A stretch of DNA of 64,000 nucleotides, taken from contig NZ_CP045118.1 of NCBI RefSeq assembly GCF_009189165.1, positions 1,984,001-2,048,000 on the forward strand, read 5' to 3'. The first letter of the stretch is position 1, and every line of letters starts with the position of its first letter. Below the pieces are notes generated by a model, which did no database searches, was not told where the DNA came from, and worked only from the letters and a program-made list of their open reading frames with translations. This DNA comes from Pseudomonas sp. SCB32. Its GTDB lineage: Bacteria > Pseudomonadota > Gammaproteobacteria > Pseudomonadales > Pseudomonadaceae. Below are positions 7,658 through 17,616 of the stretch, piece by piece. A program made the translations under genes and the position numbers.

Positions 7658-7687
7658 AAAAAAGCCCCGCACTAGGCGGGGCTTTTC
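7658..7687 (-). terminator. Intrinsic terminator of nrdAB
   Basis: Hairpin AAGCCCCGC/GCGGGGCTT followed on the minus strand by a run of six T. It lies 85 bases past the nrdB stop. Confidence 0.75.
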
Positions 7688-7771
7688 GTCTTTCTAATCA
7701 CTGCCCCAAAAATCCATTTCGGTCTACAGCGTTTCTAATGGTCTTGACTTGCGGTCTTGCTACTACTTCCG

Positions 7772-9019
7772 TCAGTCCCAGCTCAGCGCGCCGCCGGTCT
7801 GGTACTCGATCACGCGGGTCTCGAAGAAGTTCTTTTCCTTCTTCAAGTCCATGATTTCGCTCATCCACGGGAACGGGTTGCTGGTGCCCGGGTATTCCTC
7901 TTTGAGGCCGATCTGGGTCAGGCGGCGGTTGGCGATGAACTTGAGGTAGTCCTCCATCATCGCCGCGTTCATGCCCAGTACGCCGCGCGGCATGGTGTCG
8001 CGTGCGTATTCGATCTCCAGCTGGGTGCCCTGGAGGATCATCTGGGTGGCCTCGTCCTTCATCTGGGCATCCCACAGGTGCGGGTTTTCGATCTTGATCT
8101 GGTTGATCACGTCGATGCCGAAGTTCAGGTGCATGGATTCGTCGCGCAGGATGTACTGGAACTGCTCGGCGGTGCCGGTCATCTTGTTGCGGCGGCCCAT
8201 GGAGAGGATCTGGGTGAAGCCGCAGTAGAAGAAGATGCCTTCCAGGACGCAGTAGTAGGCGATCAGGTTGCGCAGGAACTGGCGGTCGGTCTCCGGGGTG
8301 CCGGTTTCGAACTTGGGATCGGAGATCGAGCGGGTGTACTTCAGGCCCCAGGAGGCTTTCTTCGCGACCGAAGGAATCTCGTGGTACATGTTGAAGATTT
8401 CGCCCTCATCCATGCCCAGCGACTCGATGCAGTACTGGTAGGCGTGGGTGTGGATCGCTTCTTCGAAGGCCTGGCGCAGGATGTACTGGCGGCACTCGGG
8501 GTTGGTGATCAGGCGGTACACGGCCAGCACCAGGTTGTTGGCAACCAGGGAGTCGGCGGTGGAGAAGAAGCCGAGGTTGCGCATGACGATGCGGCGCTCG
8601 TCTTCGCTGAGGCCGTCCTTGCTCTTCCACAGGGCAATGTCGGCGTTCATGTTCACTTCCTGGGGCATCCAGTGGTTGGCGCAACCATCCAGATACTTCT
8701 GCCAGGCCCAGTCGTACTTGAAGGGTACGAGCTGGTTGAGGTCGGCGCGGGCGTTGATCATCTGCTTGTCGCCGACTTGTACGCGGGCGGCGGAGCCTTC
8801 CAGATCGTCCAGGCCTTCCTGGATGTCCAGGGCGTCGAGGGCCTGCTTGGCGCGGGCGACGGCGTCGGAGTCGGCGGCGGAAACGGCGCGCGCTTCTTCG
8901 ACGGAGCCTGCGGCGTCGGCGTCGAGTTTGTCAGCGTTCTGCGCGGCGGCCTGGGCGACTGCCGGGGCGGCCTTGGTTTCGGTGGCGTCTTCTTTGTCGA
9001 ATTCGTCCCAGCTCAGCAT
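7772..9019 (-). CDS. nrdB: Class Ia ribonucleotide reductase, beta (radical) subunit
   Basis: 415 residues, the normal length for Pseudomonas NrdB. It holds the di-iron and tyrosyl radical that starts reduction of ribonucleoside diphosphates in the alpha subunit. The iron-ligand and radical segment [16 protein letters not shown] places Glu, His and Tyr as in E. coli E115/H118/Y122, and [11 protein letters not shown] supplies the later Glu and His ligands. The C-terminal peptide GGALSWD is the tail that docks to NrdA. The first 90 residues are a low-complexity Ala/Asp-rich extension before the ferritin-like fold. It lies 346 bases downstream of nrdA on the same strand and is presumably co-transcribed. 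Confidence 0.97.
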   Translation of the reverse strand: MLSWDEFDKEDATETKAAPAVAQAAAQNADKLDADAAGSVEEARAVSAADSDAVARAKQALDALDIQEGLDDLEGSAARVQVGDKQMINARADLNQLVPFKYDWAWQKYLDGCANHWMPQEVNMNADIALWKSKDGLSEDERRIVMRNLGFFSTADSLVANNLVLAVYRLITNPECRQYILRQAFEEAIHTHAYQYCIESLGMDEGEIFNMYHEIPSVAKKASWGLKYTRSISDPKFETGTPETDRQFLRNLIAYYCVLEGIFFYCGFTQILSMGRRNKMTGTAEQFQYILRDESMHLNFGIDVINQIKIENPHLWDAQMKDEATQMILQGTQLEIEYARDTMPRGVLGMNAAMMEDYLKFIANRRLTQIGLKEEYPGTSNPFPWMSEIMDLKKEKNFFETRVIEYQTGGALSWD

Positions 9020-9365
9020 GGGTCCTCTCCTGTTCTGGATGGCCGTTCTGTGGCGGCCTGATGTCTGGTGGCGTGTGTGAGTGCACGCTGAAGCGTTGGC
9101 TTTTCCCGTTTCTTAGGTCCCCGCGTTCGCGGGGATGACGGGAGGAGCGGTATTCGGGGTTGGGAGTGGGGCCATGAAGAGCCCCTCACCCTAACCCTCT
9201 CCCAGGGGAGAGGGGACTTTGAAACTCCGTGGTTTCGGCGGTGCCTCGGAGCGAGGCCGCGCTAGGCGCCCGGTAGGTCGGAGCCCCTGAGCGTACGACT
9301 GTACGTGATGGGGGCCGACCTGCCGGGCAACGACGCGCGGACCGTTCCGAGGGCCGCTTACACCC
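9020..9365. other. nrdA-nrdB spacer with long hairpin and short repeats
   Basis: The spacer contains no gene. It carries a long imperfect hairpin just after nrdA: arms 9268-9296 and 9301-9328, including GGTAGGTCGG/CCGACCTGCC and CGTAC/GTACG. It also has a CCCTCACCCTAACCCTCTCC-type repeat at 9182-9220 and a CCCGCGTTCGCGGGG hairpin repeat at 9116-9142. The hairpin may weaken transcription or stabilise the nrdA message and so set the subunit ratio; this is inference. Confidence 0.6.
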
Positions 9366-12257
9366 TTACTGGCAGGCTTCGCAGTCGGGGTTGTCGATCG
9401 AGCAGGCCTTCGGCACCGGAGCCGGCTGCGGCGCGGCGGCCGGAGCGGCTTGCAGGCCTTCATCGCCACCGGCCGACACGGCGTTGAGCTTGCCGGTGTT
9501 GATGGTGGACTTCTCGGTGCTGGTGGCGGCCAGGGCACGGAGGTAGTAGGTGGTTTTCAGGCCACGGTACCAGGCCATGCGGTAGGTCACGTCCAGCTTC
9601 TTGCCCGAGGCGCCGGCGATGTAGAGGTTCAGGGACTGGGCCTGATCGATCCACTTCTGGCGGCGGCTGGCGGCGTCGACGATCCACTTGGTCTCGACTT
9701 CGAAGGCGGTGGCGTACAGGTCTTTCAGGTCTTGCGGGATGCGCTCGATCTGCTGCACGGAGCCGTCGTAGTACTTCAGGTCGTTGACCATGACCGGGTC
9801 CCACAGGCCACGGGCCTTGAGGTCGTGTACCAGGTAGGGGTTGATCACGGTGAACTCGCCGGAGAGGTTCGATTTCACGTAGAGGTTCTGGTAGGTCGGC
9901 TCGATGGACTGCGATACGCCGGTGATGTTGGCGATGGTCGCGGTCGGCGCGATGGCCATGATGTTCGAGTTACGAATACCTTTCTGTACGCGGGCACGTA
10001 CCGGGGCCCAGTCCAGGGACTCGGTCAGGTCGACGTCGATGTACTTCTGGCCACGGGCTTCGATCAGGATCTGCTGGGAGTCCAGCGGCAGGATGCCCTT
10101 GGACCACAGGGAGCCATTGAAGGTCTCGTAGGCGCCACGCTCGTCGGCCAGGTCACAGGAGGCCTGGATGGCGAAGTAGCTGACCGCTTCCATGGACTTG
10201 TCGGCGAACTCGATGGCCGCGTCCGAGCCGTACGGGATGTGCTGCAGGTACAGCGCGTCCTGGAAGCCCATGATGCCGAGGCCGACCGGACGGTGCTTGA
10301 GGTTCGAGTTGCGAGCCTGCGGGACCGAGTAGTAGTTGATGTCGATAACGTTATCGAGCATGCGCACGGCGGTCTTCACGGTCTTCTCGAGCTTGGCGGT
10401 GTCCAGCTTGCCGTCGACGATGTGGTTGACCAGGTTGATCGAGCCCAGGTTGCAGACAGCGATCTCGTCGGCATTGGTGTTCAGGGTGATCTCGGTGCAC
10501 AGGTTCGAGCTGTGGACCACGCCCACGTGCTGCTGCGGGCTGCGCAGGTTGCACGGGTCCTTGAAGGTCAGCCACGGGTGGCCGGTCTCGAAGAGCATGG
10601 AGAGCATCTTGCGCCACAGGTCTTTGGCCTGGATGGTCTTGAACAGCTTGATCTTGCCGTACTGGGTCAGGGCTTCGTAGTACTCGTAGCGCTCTTCGAA
10701 GGCCTTGCCGGTCAGGTCGTGCAGGTCCGGTACTTCGGACGGGGAGAACAGGGTCCACTGGCCGTCGTCGAACACGCGCTTCATGAACAGGTCGGGAATC
10801 CAGTTCGCGGTGTTCATGTCGTGGGTACGGCGACGGTCGTCACCGGTGTTCTTGCGCAGCTCGATGAACTCTTCGATGTCCATGTGCCAGGTTTCGAGGT
10901 ACGCGCAGACGGCGCCCTTGCGCTTGCCACCCTGGTTCACGGCTACAGCGGTGTCGTTCACCACTTTCAGGAACGGGACAACGCCCTGGGACTTGCCGTT
11001 GGTGCCCTTGATGTAGGAGCCCAGCGCGCGCACCGGAGTCCAGTCGTTGCCCAGGCCGCCTGCGAATTTGGACAGCATGGCGTTGTCGTGGATGGCGTTG
11101 TAGATGCCCGACAGGTCGTCCGGAACGGTGGTCAGGTAGCAGCTGGAGAGCTGCGGACGCAGGGTGCCGGCGTTGAACAGGGTCGGGGTCGACGACATGT
11201 AGTCGAACGAGGAGAGCAGGTTGTAGAACTCGATGGCGCGAGCTTCACGGTTCTTCTCTTCGATGGCCAGGCCCATGGCCACGCGCATGAAGAAGACCTG
11301 CGGCAGTTCGAAACGGATGCCGTCCTTGTGGATGAAGTAGCGGTCGTACAGGGTCTGCAGGCCGAGGTAGGTGAACTGCTGGTCACGCTCGTGGTTCAGC
11401 GCGGCGCCCAGTTTGGCCAGGTCGAACTCTTTGAGCTTGCTGTCGATCAGCTCGAACTCGGCGCCTTTCTCGACGTAGGCGGCCAGGGCCTTGGTGTAGA
11501 GGTCGGCCATCTCGTGGTGAGTGGCGCTCTCGGCCACGCCCAGGAAGCCCAGGGCTTCTGCGCGCAGGGTGTCCATCAGCAGGCGGGCGGTGACGTAGGA
11601 GTAGTTCGGCTCGCGCTCGACCAGGGTACGGGCGGTCATCACCAGGGCGGTGTTGACGTCCTTCTCGGCGACGCCGTCGTACAGGTTCTTCAGGGTCTCG
11701 CGTTCGATCAGCTCGCCGTTGACTTCGGCCAGGCCTTCGCAGGCTTCGCGGATGATGGTCTGCAGGCGGCCCATGTCCAGCGGCTGGGTGCTGCCGTCGG
11801 CCTTGGTGATGCGGATGCTCGGGTGCGGCTGGGCGATGTCGCTGGCGGCGCCGGCGTTCTTGCGCTCGTTGGCACGGGCTTCGCGGTAGATCACGTAGTC
11901 GCGGGCGACTTTCTGTTCGCCAGCGCGCATCAGGGACAGTTCGACCTGGTCCTGGATTTCTTCGATGTGGATGGTGCCACCAGAAGGCATGCGGCGCTTG
12001 AAGGTCGCGGTGACCTGTTCGGTCAGGCGGCGCACGGTTTCATGGATGCGCGACGAGGCGGCAGCGGTGCCGCCTTCCACGGCGAGGAACGCCTTGGTGA
12101 TGGCTACGGTGATCTTGTCATCGGTGTAGGGAACTACGGTGCCGTTGCGCTTGATCACGCGCAGCTGGCCCGGCGCGGTGGCGGCCAGATCCTGGGCGGA
12201 TTCGGCGGCCGTGGGCGCTGCGGCCTGCGGGTTCTCGCGAGTGGTGTCGATTTGCAT
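9366..12257 (-). CDS. nrdA: Class Ia ribonucleotide reductase, alpha (catalytic) subunit
   Basis: 963 residues starting MQIDTTRENPQAAAP, the length known for P. aeruginosa NrdA; the frame stays open upstream but without coding character. Two ATP-cone allosteric domains are visible, at about residues 30-130 (QLRVIKRNGTVVPYTDDKI) and 145-240 (SIRITKADGSTQPLD). The catalytic barrel contains LSSCYLTT, the active-site NLCTEI and VCNLGSIN, giving the redox and thiyl-radical cysteines. The C-terminal CSIDNPDCEACQ carries the cysteines re-reduced by thioredoxin or glutaredoxin. Together with NrdB it makes dNDPs under aerobic growth. A 600-base leader with NrdR-like boxes and a DnaA box lies upstream. 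Confidence 0.97.
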   Translation of the reverse strand: MQIDTTRENPQAAAPTAAESAQDLAATAPGQLRVIKRNGTVVPYTDDKITVAITKAFLAVEGGTAAASSRIHETVRRLTEQVTATFKRRMPSGGTIHIEEIQDQVELSLMRAGEQKVARDYVIYREARANERKNAGAASDIAQPHPSIRITKADGSTQPLDMGRLQTIIREACEGLAEVNGELIERETLKNLYDGVAEKDVNTALVMTARTLVEREPNYSYVTARLLMDTLRAEALGFLGVAESATHHEMADLYTKALAAYVEKGAEFELIDSKLKEFDLAKLGAALNHERDQQFTYLGLQTLYDRYFIHKDGIRFELPQVFFMRVAMGLAIEEKNREARAIEFYNLLSSFDYMSSTPTLFNAGTLRPQLSSCYLTTVPDDLSGIYNAIHDNAMLSKFAGGLGNDWTPVRALGSYIKGTNGKSQGVVPFLKVVNDTAVAVNQGGKRKGAVCAYLETWHMDIEEFIELRKNTGDDRRRTHDMNTANWIPDLFMKRVFDDGQWTLFSPSEVPDLHDLTGKAFEERYEYYEALTQYGKIKLFKTIQAKDLWRKMLSMLFETGHPWLTFKDPCNLRSPQQHVGVVHSSNLCTEITLNTNADEIAVCNLGSINLVNHIVDGKLDTAKLEKTVKTAVRMLDNVIDINYYSVPQARNSNLKHRPVGLGIMGFQDALYLQHIPYGSDAAIEFADKSMEAVSYFAIQASCDLADERGAYETFNGSLWSKGILPLDSQQILIEARGQKYIDVDLTESLDWAPVRARVQKGIRNSNIMAIAPTATIANITGVSQSIEPTYQNLYVKSNLSGEFTVINPYLVHDLKARGLWDPVMVNDLKYYDGSVQQIERIPQDLKDLYATAFEVETKWIVDAASRRQKWIDQAQSLNLYIAGASGKKLDVTYRMAWYRGLKTTYYLRALAATSTEKSTINTGKLNAVSAGGDEGLQAAPAAAPQPAPVPKACSIDNPDCEACQ

Positions 12258-12442
12258 GGGTGGTTGTCTCCACGTTCTCGTAATTGGTGTGTTACTGGCA
12301 CCTTGGGTGCCGTCCCGAAAATAAAGAGCGAAAAGAGCAGTGGCCCGCGGCAGGACCGCGAGCTGAAAATTCTCTGAGCAGGGGGATTGAGACCCGAAGC
12401 GCCTCCCTGGCCCAAGTCGGGTGCCGGCTTTACGGGCCGGGA

Positions 12443-12458
12443 CCACAATACCTAGTGG
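12443..12458. promoter_or_regulatory. NrdR-like palindrome in the nrdA leader
   Basis: CCACAATACCTAGTGG shares most positions with the NrdR consensus (ACACWATATATWGTGT) and with the better box at 12858. It lies 185 bases before the nrdA start. Confidence 0.45.
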
Positions 12459-12718
12459 TGTTGAACGTATCGTTGCAACACTCGTACCGCGTTTCCATCG
12501 ACATGAATCGCTCCTTGCGGGTCGGCCCGCCTGGTCCATCAGTACGGCTGGAATACGTTGTGGGTGAACCGGAGGAGCCATGGAAAAGGCTCGCGACTTC
12601 GACTTTCTTCTTGTGTCCGGCTCACTGTGGCAAACCCAAGATGTAGGGGTATGCCGCAACGGGGATACAAGATAATGCGCTAATGGGGGGTTTGCAAGGC
12701 GAGAGGCTTGGGAAAAGC

Positions 12719-12727
12719 TGTGGATAA
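12719..12727. promoter_or_regulatory. DnaA box upstream of nrdA
   Basis: TGTGGATAA is a perfect match to the DnaA box (inverse of TTATCCACA). Two TGTGGGTGA half-matches follow in tandem at about 12731 and 12741. DnaA control of nrdAB is known in E. coli; here it is inferred from the site. Confidence 0.55.
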
Positions 12728-12857
12728 AATGTGGGTGAAATGTGGGTGAAGCGGGGTAACTCGCGCCAGCCCGCGTGCTGAGGGGCTTTCACCGTTCGTC
12801 GTGCTTGATGACAGATTTTTCGCTCAGCACGGTGGCGCCGCGAGGGGGTGAACACTA

Positions 12858-12873
12858 CCACAATATGTAGTGT
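12858..12873. promoter_or_regulatory. NrdR box upstream of nrdA
   Basis: CCACAATATGTAGTGT matches the NrdR consensus at nearly every position. NrdR represses ribonucleotide reductase genes when dATP is high. The box is 600 bases before nrdA and 150 before the divergent response-regulator gene, so the main nrdAB promoter is probably here and the leader is long. Confidence 0.65.
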
Positions 12874-13023
12874 TTTTGCCTCGGCAGGCCTTGACCTTTT
12901 CGGACATTGTCTGCCCATGCCGTTGGCGTGCGACGGCGCGGGCAATCTGGCTACAATGCCGGCCGCTTTCGCGGGCTTTCTGCTTCAGTCATGGATAGGG
13001 CCCGCCGTGCATCAGGAGGCAAG

Positions 13024-13728
13024 GTGGAACAAGAAGCGCGCATTCTCATCGTCGAGGACGACCAGCGACTGGCCGAGCTGACCCAGGATTACCTGGAGAG
13101 CAACGGCCTGGCGGTCGCCATCGAGTCCAACGGTGCGGCCGCGGTGGAGCGGGTGCTGGCCGAGCGGCCGGACCTGGTGGTGCTCGACCTGATGCTGCCG
13201 GGCGAGGATGGCCTGTCGATCTGCAAGCGCCTGCGCCCGGACTATGACGGGCCGATCCTGATGCTTACCGCGCGCACCGACGACATGGATCAGGTGCAGG
13301 GCCTGGAGATGGGCGCCGACGACTATGTGTGCAAGCCGGTGCGTCCGCGCCTGCTGCTGGCGCGCATCCGCGCCCTGCTGCGGCGCAGCGAGCCAGCCGA
13401 GGCCGCTCCGGCGGCGGGCGGCAAGCGCCTGAGCTTCGGCAAGCTGGTGATCGACAACGGCATGCGCGAGGCCTGGCTGGACGAGCAGACCATCGAGCTG
13501 ACCAGCGCCGAGTTCGACCTGCTCTGGCTGCTGGCGTCGAACGCCGGGCGCATTCTCTCCCGCGAGGAAATCTTCAACCTGCTGCGCGGCATCGAGTACG
13601 ACGGCCAGGACCGCTCCATCGACGTGCGCATCTCGCGCATCCGCCCGAAGATCGGCGACGACCCGATGCACCCGCGCCTGATCAAGACGGTGCGCAGCAA
13701 GGGCTATCTGTTCGTCGGGGAGCTTTGA
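13024..13728 (+). CDS. OmpR/RstA-type response regulator
   Basis: About 234 residues. The receiver domain (residues 1-120) has the acidic pair in LIVEDD, the phospho-acceptor Asp in LVVLDLMLPG, the Thr in MLTART and the Lys in VCKPV. The C-terminal winged helix (LTSAEFDLLWLLASNAG, RTVRSKGYLF-like ending) is OmpR class. A GTG at 13024 with AGGAGG four bases upstream is the preferred start; an ATG at 12991 would add eleven residues. It corresponds to the regulator beside nrdAB in P. aeruginosa (PA1157 region) and resembles RstA. It is followed, after an acetyltransferase gene, by its likely sensor kinase at 14286. Confidence 0.92.
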   Translation: MEQEARILIVEDDQRLAELTQDYLESNGLAVAIESNGAAAVERVLAERPDLVVLDLMLPGEDGLSICKRLRPDYDGPILMLTARTDDMDQVQGLEMGADDYVCKPVRPRLLLARIRALLRRSEPAEAAPAAGGKRLSFGKLVIDNGMREAWLDEQTIELTSAEFDLLWLLASNAGRILSREEIFNLLRGIEYDGQDRSIDVRISRIRPKIGDDPMHPRLIKTVRSKGYLFVGEL

Positions 13729-13731
13729 GGC

Positions 13732-14289
13732 ATGGCCGGACAGGGATTTCCGGAATTGAGCAGCGCGCAGTTCCTTCTGCGCGCCTTCGTCGATGCGGAC
13801 CAGCCGGCGGTATTCCGTGCGCTGTCGCATCCCGAGGTCATCCGTTATTACGGGATTTCCTACACAACGCTTGAGGCCACCCGCGAGCAGATGGAGTGGT
13901 TCGTCCGCATCCATGCCGAGGGCACGGGGCGCTGGTGGGCGATCTGCCGGCCCGAGTCGCCCTCGGAGGTGATCGGCGGCTGCGGCTTCAATAACTGGCT
14001 GCCTGAGCACCGCCGTGTCGAACTGGGCTACTGGCTGATGCCGGAGTACTGGGGGCGGGGCGTGCTGAGCGAGTGCCTGCCGCTGATCCTGCGGCATGCC
14101 TTTACCGATATGCGGGTGCACCGCATCGAGGCCGAGGTGGAAACCGAGAACCAGGCCAGCAGCCGGTTGCTGCTGCGCCATGGGTTTGCTTTCGAGGGGC
14201 GGCGGCGCGAGTGCGAGGTGAAGGGCGGGGCCTTCATCAGCCTGGATAACTACGGGTTGCTCGATCCGGCGGCTGAATCCCACCCATGA
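13732..14289 (+). CDS. GNAT acetyltransferase (RimJ/RimL type)
   Basis: 185 residues with the RimJ/RimL-type GNAT fold: an N-terminal FLLRAFVDADQPAVFRALSHPEV segment, the central VELGYWLMPEYWGRGVLSE with the acetyl-CoA-binding loop, and the C-terminal VHRIEAEVETENQASSRLLLRHGF typical of protein N-terminal or amino-group acetyltransferases. It begins 4 bases after the response-regulator stop and its stop overlaps the kinase start (ATGA), so the three genes form one translationally coupled operon. The substrate is unknown. An enzyme gene set tightly between regulator and sensor is unusual and may be a target or modulator of the pathway. Confidence 0.88.
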   Translation: MAGQGFPELSSAQFLLRAFVDADQPAVFRALSHPEVIRYYGISYTTLEATREQMEWFVRIHAEGTGRWWAICRPESPSEVIGGCGFNNWLPEHRRVELGYWLMPEYWGRGVLSECLPLILRHAFTDMRVHRIEAEVETENQASSRLLLRHGFAFEGRRRECEVKGGAFISLDNYGLLDPAAESHP

Positions 14290-15902
14290 AATCCATCTTC
14301 CTGCGCATCTACGGCGGCATGCTGCTGACCCTGGTGCTGGTGGCCGTCCTTGGCGTGCTGACCCTGCACCTGGTCAACGACGTGCGCGGCGAACGTTATC
14401 GCGAGGACCTGGCGCGCGGCACCTTCCGCCTGATGGCCGATGAGCTGTTGCCGATGACCGAGGTGGACCGCAAGCGTGCGCTGATCCAGTGGAGCCGCCT
14501 TTTGGGCATTCCACTGAAGCTGACCAGCCTGGATGGACTGGGCATGGAAGGGCGCAACCGGGCGCGGCTGATGAACGATCAGGTGCTGGTGCAAGCCGAC
14601 GAGCCGCACCGGGCGCGGGTGCTCACCCAGGTCAGCGCGGCGGAGGGGCTGATTCTCGCCGGGGAGGTGGAGCAGGTCAGCGAGCAGCTGGCGCGGGCCA
14701 CCATCTTCCTGTTGATGGACGAGCTCAAGCGCTACCCCGCCAGCGAGCAGCCCTATCACCTGGCGCGCATCGTCCGCGACAAGCGCTTCGGTTACGAGGT
14801 GCACCTCCTGCAGTTGAAGGAGATCGACCTGGACGATGACCAGAGCCGACGCGTGGAGGAGGGCGACACGGTGATGGCGCTCGGCAAGGACGGCGATTCC
14901 ATCCGCGTGCTGTCGGGCATCATCGATACGCCCTGGGTGCTGGAGCTAGGCCCGATCTACCAGATGAACTCCTATCCGCCGCAACTGCTGTCGATCATCG
15001 TGATCGTCGCCCTGAGCCTGATCGGCCTGACCCTCTACCTGCTGATCAGCGGCCTGGAGCAGCGCCTGCGCAGCCTGGAGTCCGCCGCCACGCGCATTGC
15101 CCGTGGCAGCCTGGATACCCGCGTGGAGGCGCGTGGCGCTGACTCGGTGGGGCGTCTGGCAGGGGCGTTCAACCACATGGCCGAGCAGTTGCAACTGTTG
15201 CTGGCAATGCAGCGCGAGCTGGTCCGGGCGGTGTCCCACGAGCTGCGTACGCCGGTGGCGCGCCTGCGCTTCGGCCTGGAGATGATCGAGTCGGCGGAGA
15301 CCGATGCGTCGCGGCGCAAGTACATGGAGGGCATGGATGGCGACATCCAGGACCTCGACCAGTTGGTGGACGAGATGCTCACCTACGCGCGCCTGGAGCA
15401 GGGCTCGCCGGCGCTGACCTACCAGCGCCTGGAGCTGGCGGCCCTGGTGGAGCAGGTGGTATCGGAAATCGCGCCGTTGCGGCGGGAGATCAGCGTCAGC
15501 ATCGAGCCGGGGCCGCTGGTGCCGTTCGACCAGGGCAGCTGGGTGGAGGCCGAGCCGCGCTATCTGCACCGTGCACTGCAGAACCTGCTGACCAATGCCC
15601 TGCGCTATGCCGAGGGCCGCGTGCGGGTCAGCTTCCGGGTCAGCGTGGACCGTTGCCAGGTGGACGTCGAAGACGATGGTCCGGGGGTGCCGGAGTCGCA
15701 ATGGCCGCGCCTGTTCCAGCCGTTCTTTCGGGCCGACGACAGCCGTGCGCGGGTCACCGGCGGGCACGGGCTGGGGCTGTCGATCGTGCGGCGGATCATC
15801 CATTGGCACGGCGGGCGGGCGTTGATCGCGCGCAGCGAGAGCCTGGGCGGTGCCTGCTTCACGCTGGTGTGGCCGCGCCGGCAGGCGCCCAAGGTCGAAT
15901 GA
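14286..15902 (+). CDS. Sensor histidine kinase, RstB-like
   Basis: 538 residues. A membrane segment at residues 7-29, a periplasmic domain of about 200 residues and a second membrane segment at about 234-254 are followed by a HAMP linker (ESAATRIARGSLDTRVEARG), the H-box VSHELRTPVARLR with the phospho-accepting His near 318, the N-box ALQNLLTNALRYA, and the G boxes VEDDGPGVP and TGGHGLGLSIV. It should phosphorylate the regulator encoded at 13024. Domain order resembles RstB. The signal sensed is not known from sequence. The gene overlaps the acetyltransferase gene by four bases. Confidence 0.93.
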   Translation: MKSIFLRIYGGMLLTLVLVAVLGVLTLHLVNDVRGERYREDLARGTFRLMADELLPMTEVDRKRALIQWSRLLGIPLKLTSLDGLGMEGRNRARLMNDQVLVQADEPHRARVLTQVSAAEGLILAGEVEQVSEQLARATIFLLMDELKRYPASEQPYHLARIVRDKRFGYEVHLLQLKEIDLDDDQSRRVEEGDTVMALGKDGDSIRVLSGIIDTPWVLELGPIYQMNSYPPQLLSIIVIVALSLIGLTLYLLISGLEQRLRSLESAATRIARGSLDTRVEARGADSVGRLAGAFNHMAEQLQLLLAMQRELVRAVSHELRTPVARLRFGLEMIESAETDASRRKYMEGMDGDIQDLDQLVDEMLTYARLEQGSPALTYQRLELAALVEQVVSEIAPLRREISVSIEPGPLVPFDQGSWVEAEPRYLHRALQNLLTNALRYAEGRVRVSFRVSVDRCQVDVEDDGPGVPESQWPRLFQPFFRADDSRARVTGGHGLGLSIVRRIIHWHGGRALIARSESLGGACFTLVWPRRQAPKVE

Positions 15903-16062
15903 GGCGGGCGCCCAGGGGCGGCTGAGTTTCCGCCGGCGCGCTCGCAATATTTGACCTTGAAGTCAAAAAATGCAGAATGCTGCCGGTGGCCATTCCGGTC
16001 TGCGCTGCTTTCTCCCTTTCGCTTGAGTTATCCCATGAGGGGTATTGCAGCTTCACGGCTAT

Positions 16063-16086
16063 CGTTATGTAATTTTAGTTATAGCG
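16063..16086. promoter_or_regulatory. ModE-type operator upstream of modA
   Basis: CGTTAT and ATAGCG half-sites are separated by exactly 12 bases, as in the E. coli modA operator (CGTTAT-N12-ATAACG). ModE bound to molybdate represses mod operons, so modABC here should be shut off when molybdate is plentiful. No modE gene is in the window. Confidence 0.7.
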
Positions 16087-16134
16087 TTGGCCTGCCGCCG
16101 TCGGCATGCCTGTCAGATCTCGAAGCCTAGATAA

Positions 16135-16914
<780 letters not shown>

Positions 16915-16928
16915 TCTAAGGAAGAGCG

Positions 16929-17609
16929 ATGCCCCTCACGCAGGAGGATTTCCAGGCCATCCGGCTCACCATCGAGCTGGCGGCCCTGAGTACGGCGATT
17001 CTCCTGCTGATCGGCACGCCCATCGCCTGGTGGCTGGCGCGCACCCGCTCCTGGCTGAAAGGTCCGTTGGGGGCCGTGGTGGCGTTGCCGCTGGTGCTGC
17101 CGCCGACGGTGATCGGCTTCTACCTGCTGATCACCCTGGGCCCGCATGGGGCCATCGGGCAGCTCACCGAGAGCCTGGGGCTGGGGCGGCTGCCCTTCAC
17201 CTTCGCCGGGCTGGTGGTGGGCTCGGTGTTCTATTCGCTGCCCTTCGTGGTGCAGCCGTTGCAGAACGCCTTCGAGGCGATCGGCGACAAACCGCTTGAG
17301 GCCGCCGCGACCCTGCGGGCGAGCCCCCTGGATACCTTCTTCTCGGTGGTCCTGCCGCTGGCGCGGCCGGGCTTCATCACTGCCAGCATCCTTGGCTTCG
17401 CCCACACGGTCGGCGAGTTCGGCGTGGTGCTGATGATCGGCGGCAATATCCCCGGCAAGACCCGCGTGGTGTCGGTGCAGATCTTCGACCACGTGGAGGC
17501 CATGGAGTACGCCCAGGCGCACTGGCTGGCCGGTGGCATGGTGGTGTTCTCCTTCCTCGTCCTGCTGGCGCTCTATGCAAGCCGTCGCAGCCGTTCGGCC
17601 TGGGCGTGA
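16929..17609 (+). CDS. modB: Molybdate ABC transporter, permease
   Basis: 226 residues with five predicted membrane helices. The EAA loop reads [25 protein letters not shown], the contact point for the ATPase. It starts 15 bases after modA and is followed by modC. It forms the inner-membrane channel for molybdate. The length is normal for the family. Confidence 0.95.
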   Translation: MPLTQEDFQAIRLTIELAALSTAILLLIGTPIAWWLARTRSWLKGPLGAVVALPLVLPPTVIGFYLLITLGPHGAIGQLTESLGLGRLPFTFAGLVVGSVFYSLPFVVQPLQNAFEAIGDKPLEAAATLRASPLDTFFSVVLPLARPGFITASILGFAHTVGEFGVVLMIGGNIPGKTRVVSVQIFDHVEAMEYAQAHWLAGGMVVFSFLVLLALYASRRSRSAWA

Positions 17610-17616
17610 GGTGGGC

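Larger units (their letters stand above)
12258..12857 (-). other. Long 5' leader of nrdAB
   Basis: About 600 bases without a convincing gene on either strand, between nrdA and the NrdR box. It contains the second NrdR-like palindrome, the DnaA box, and an inverted repeat GTTG...CAAC at 12460-12479. I see no match to a known riboswitch. Confidence 0.5.

Noticed and set aside
9450..12377. 975-residue open frame on the plus strand opposite nrdA
   Set aside because: It is the antisense shadow of nrdA: high GC content keeps stop codons away, and the translation has no protein-like motifs (long runs of Val/Gly/Asp).
12258..12857. Riboswitch upstream of nrdA
   Set aside because: No B12-box or other known aptamer core could be found; cobalamin riboswitches belong to class II reductase genes.
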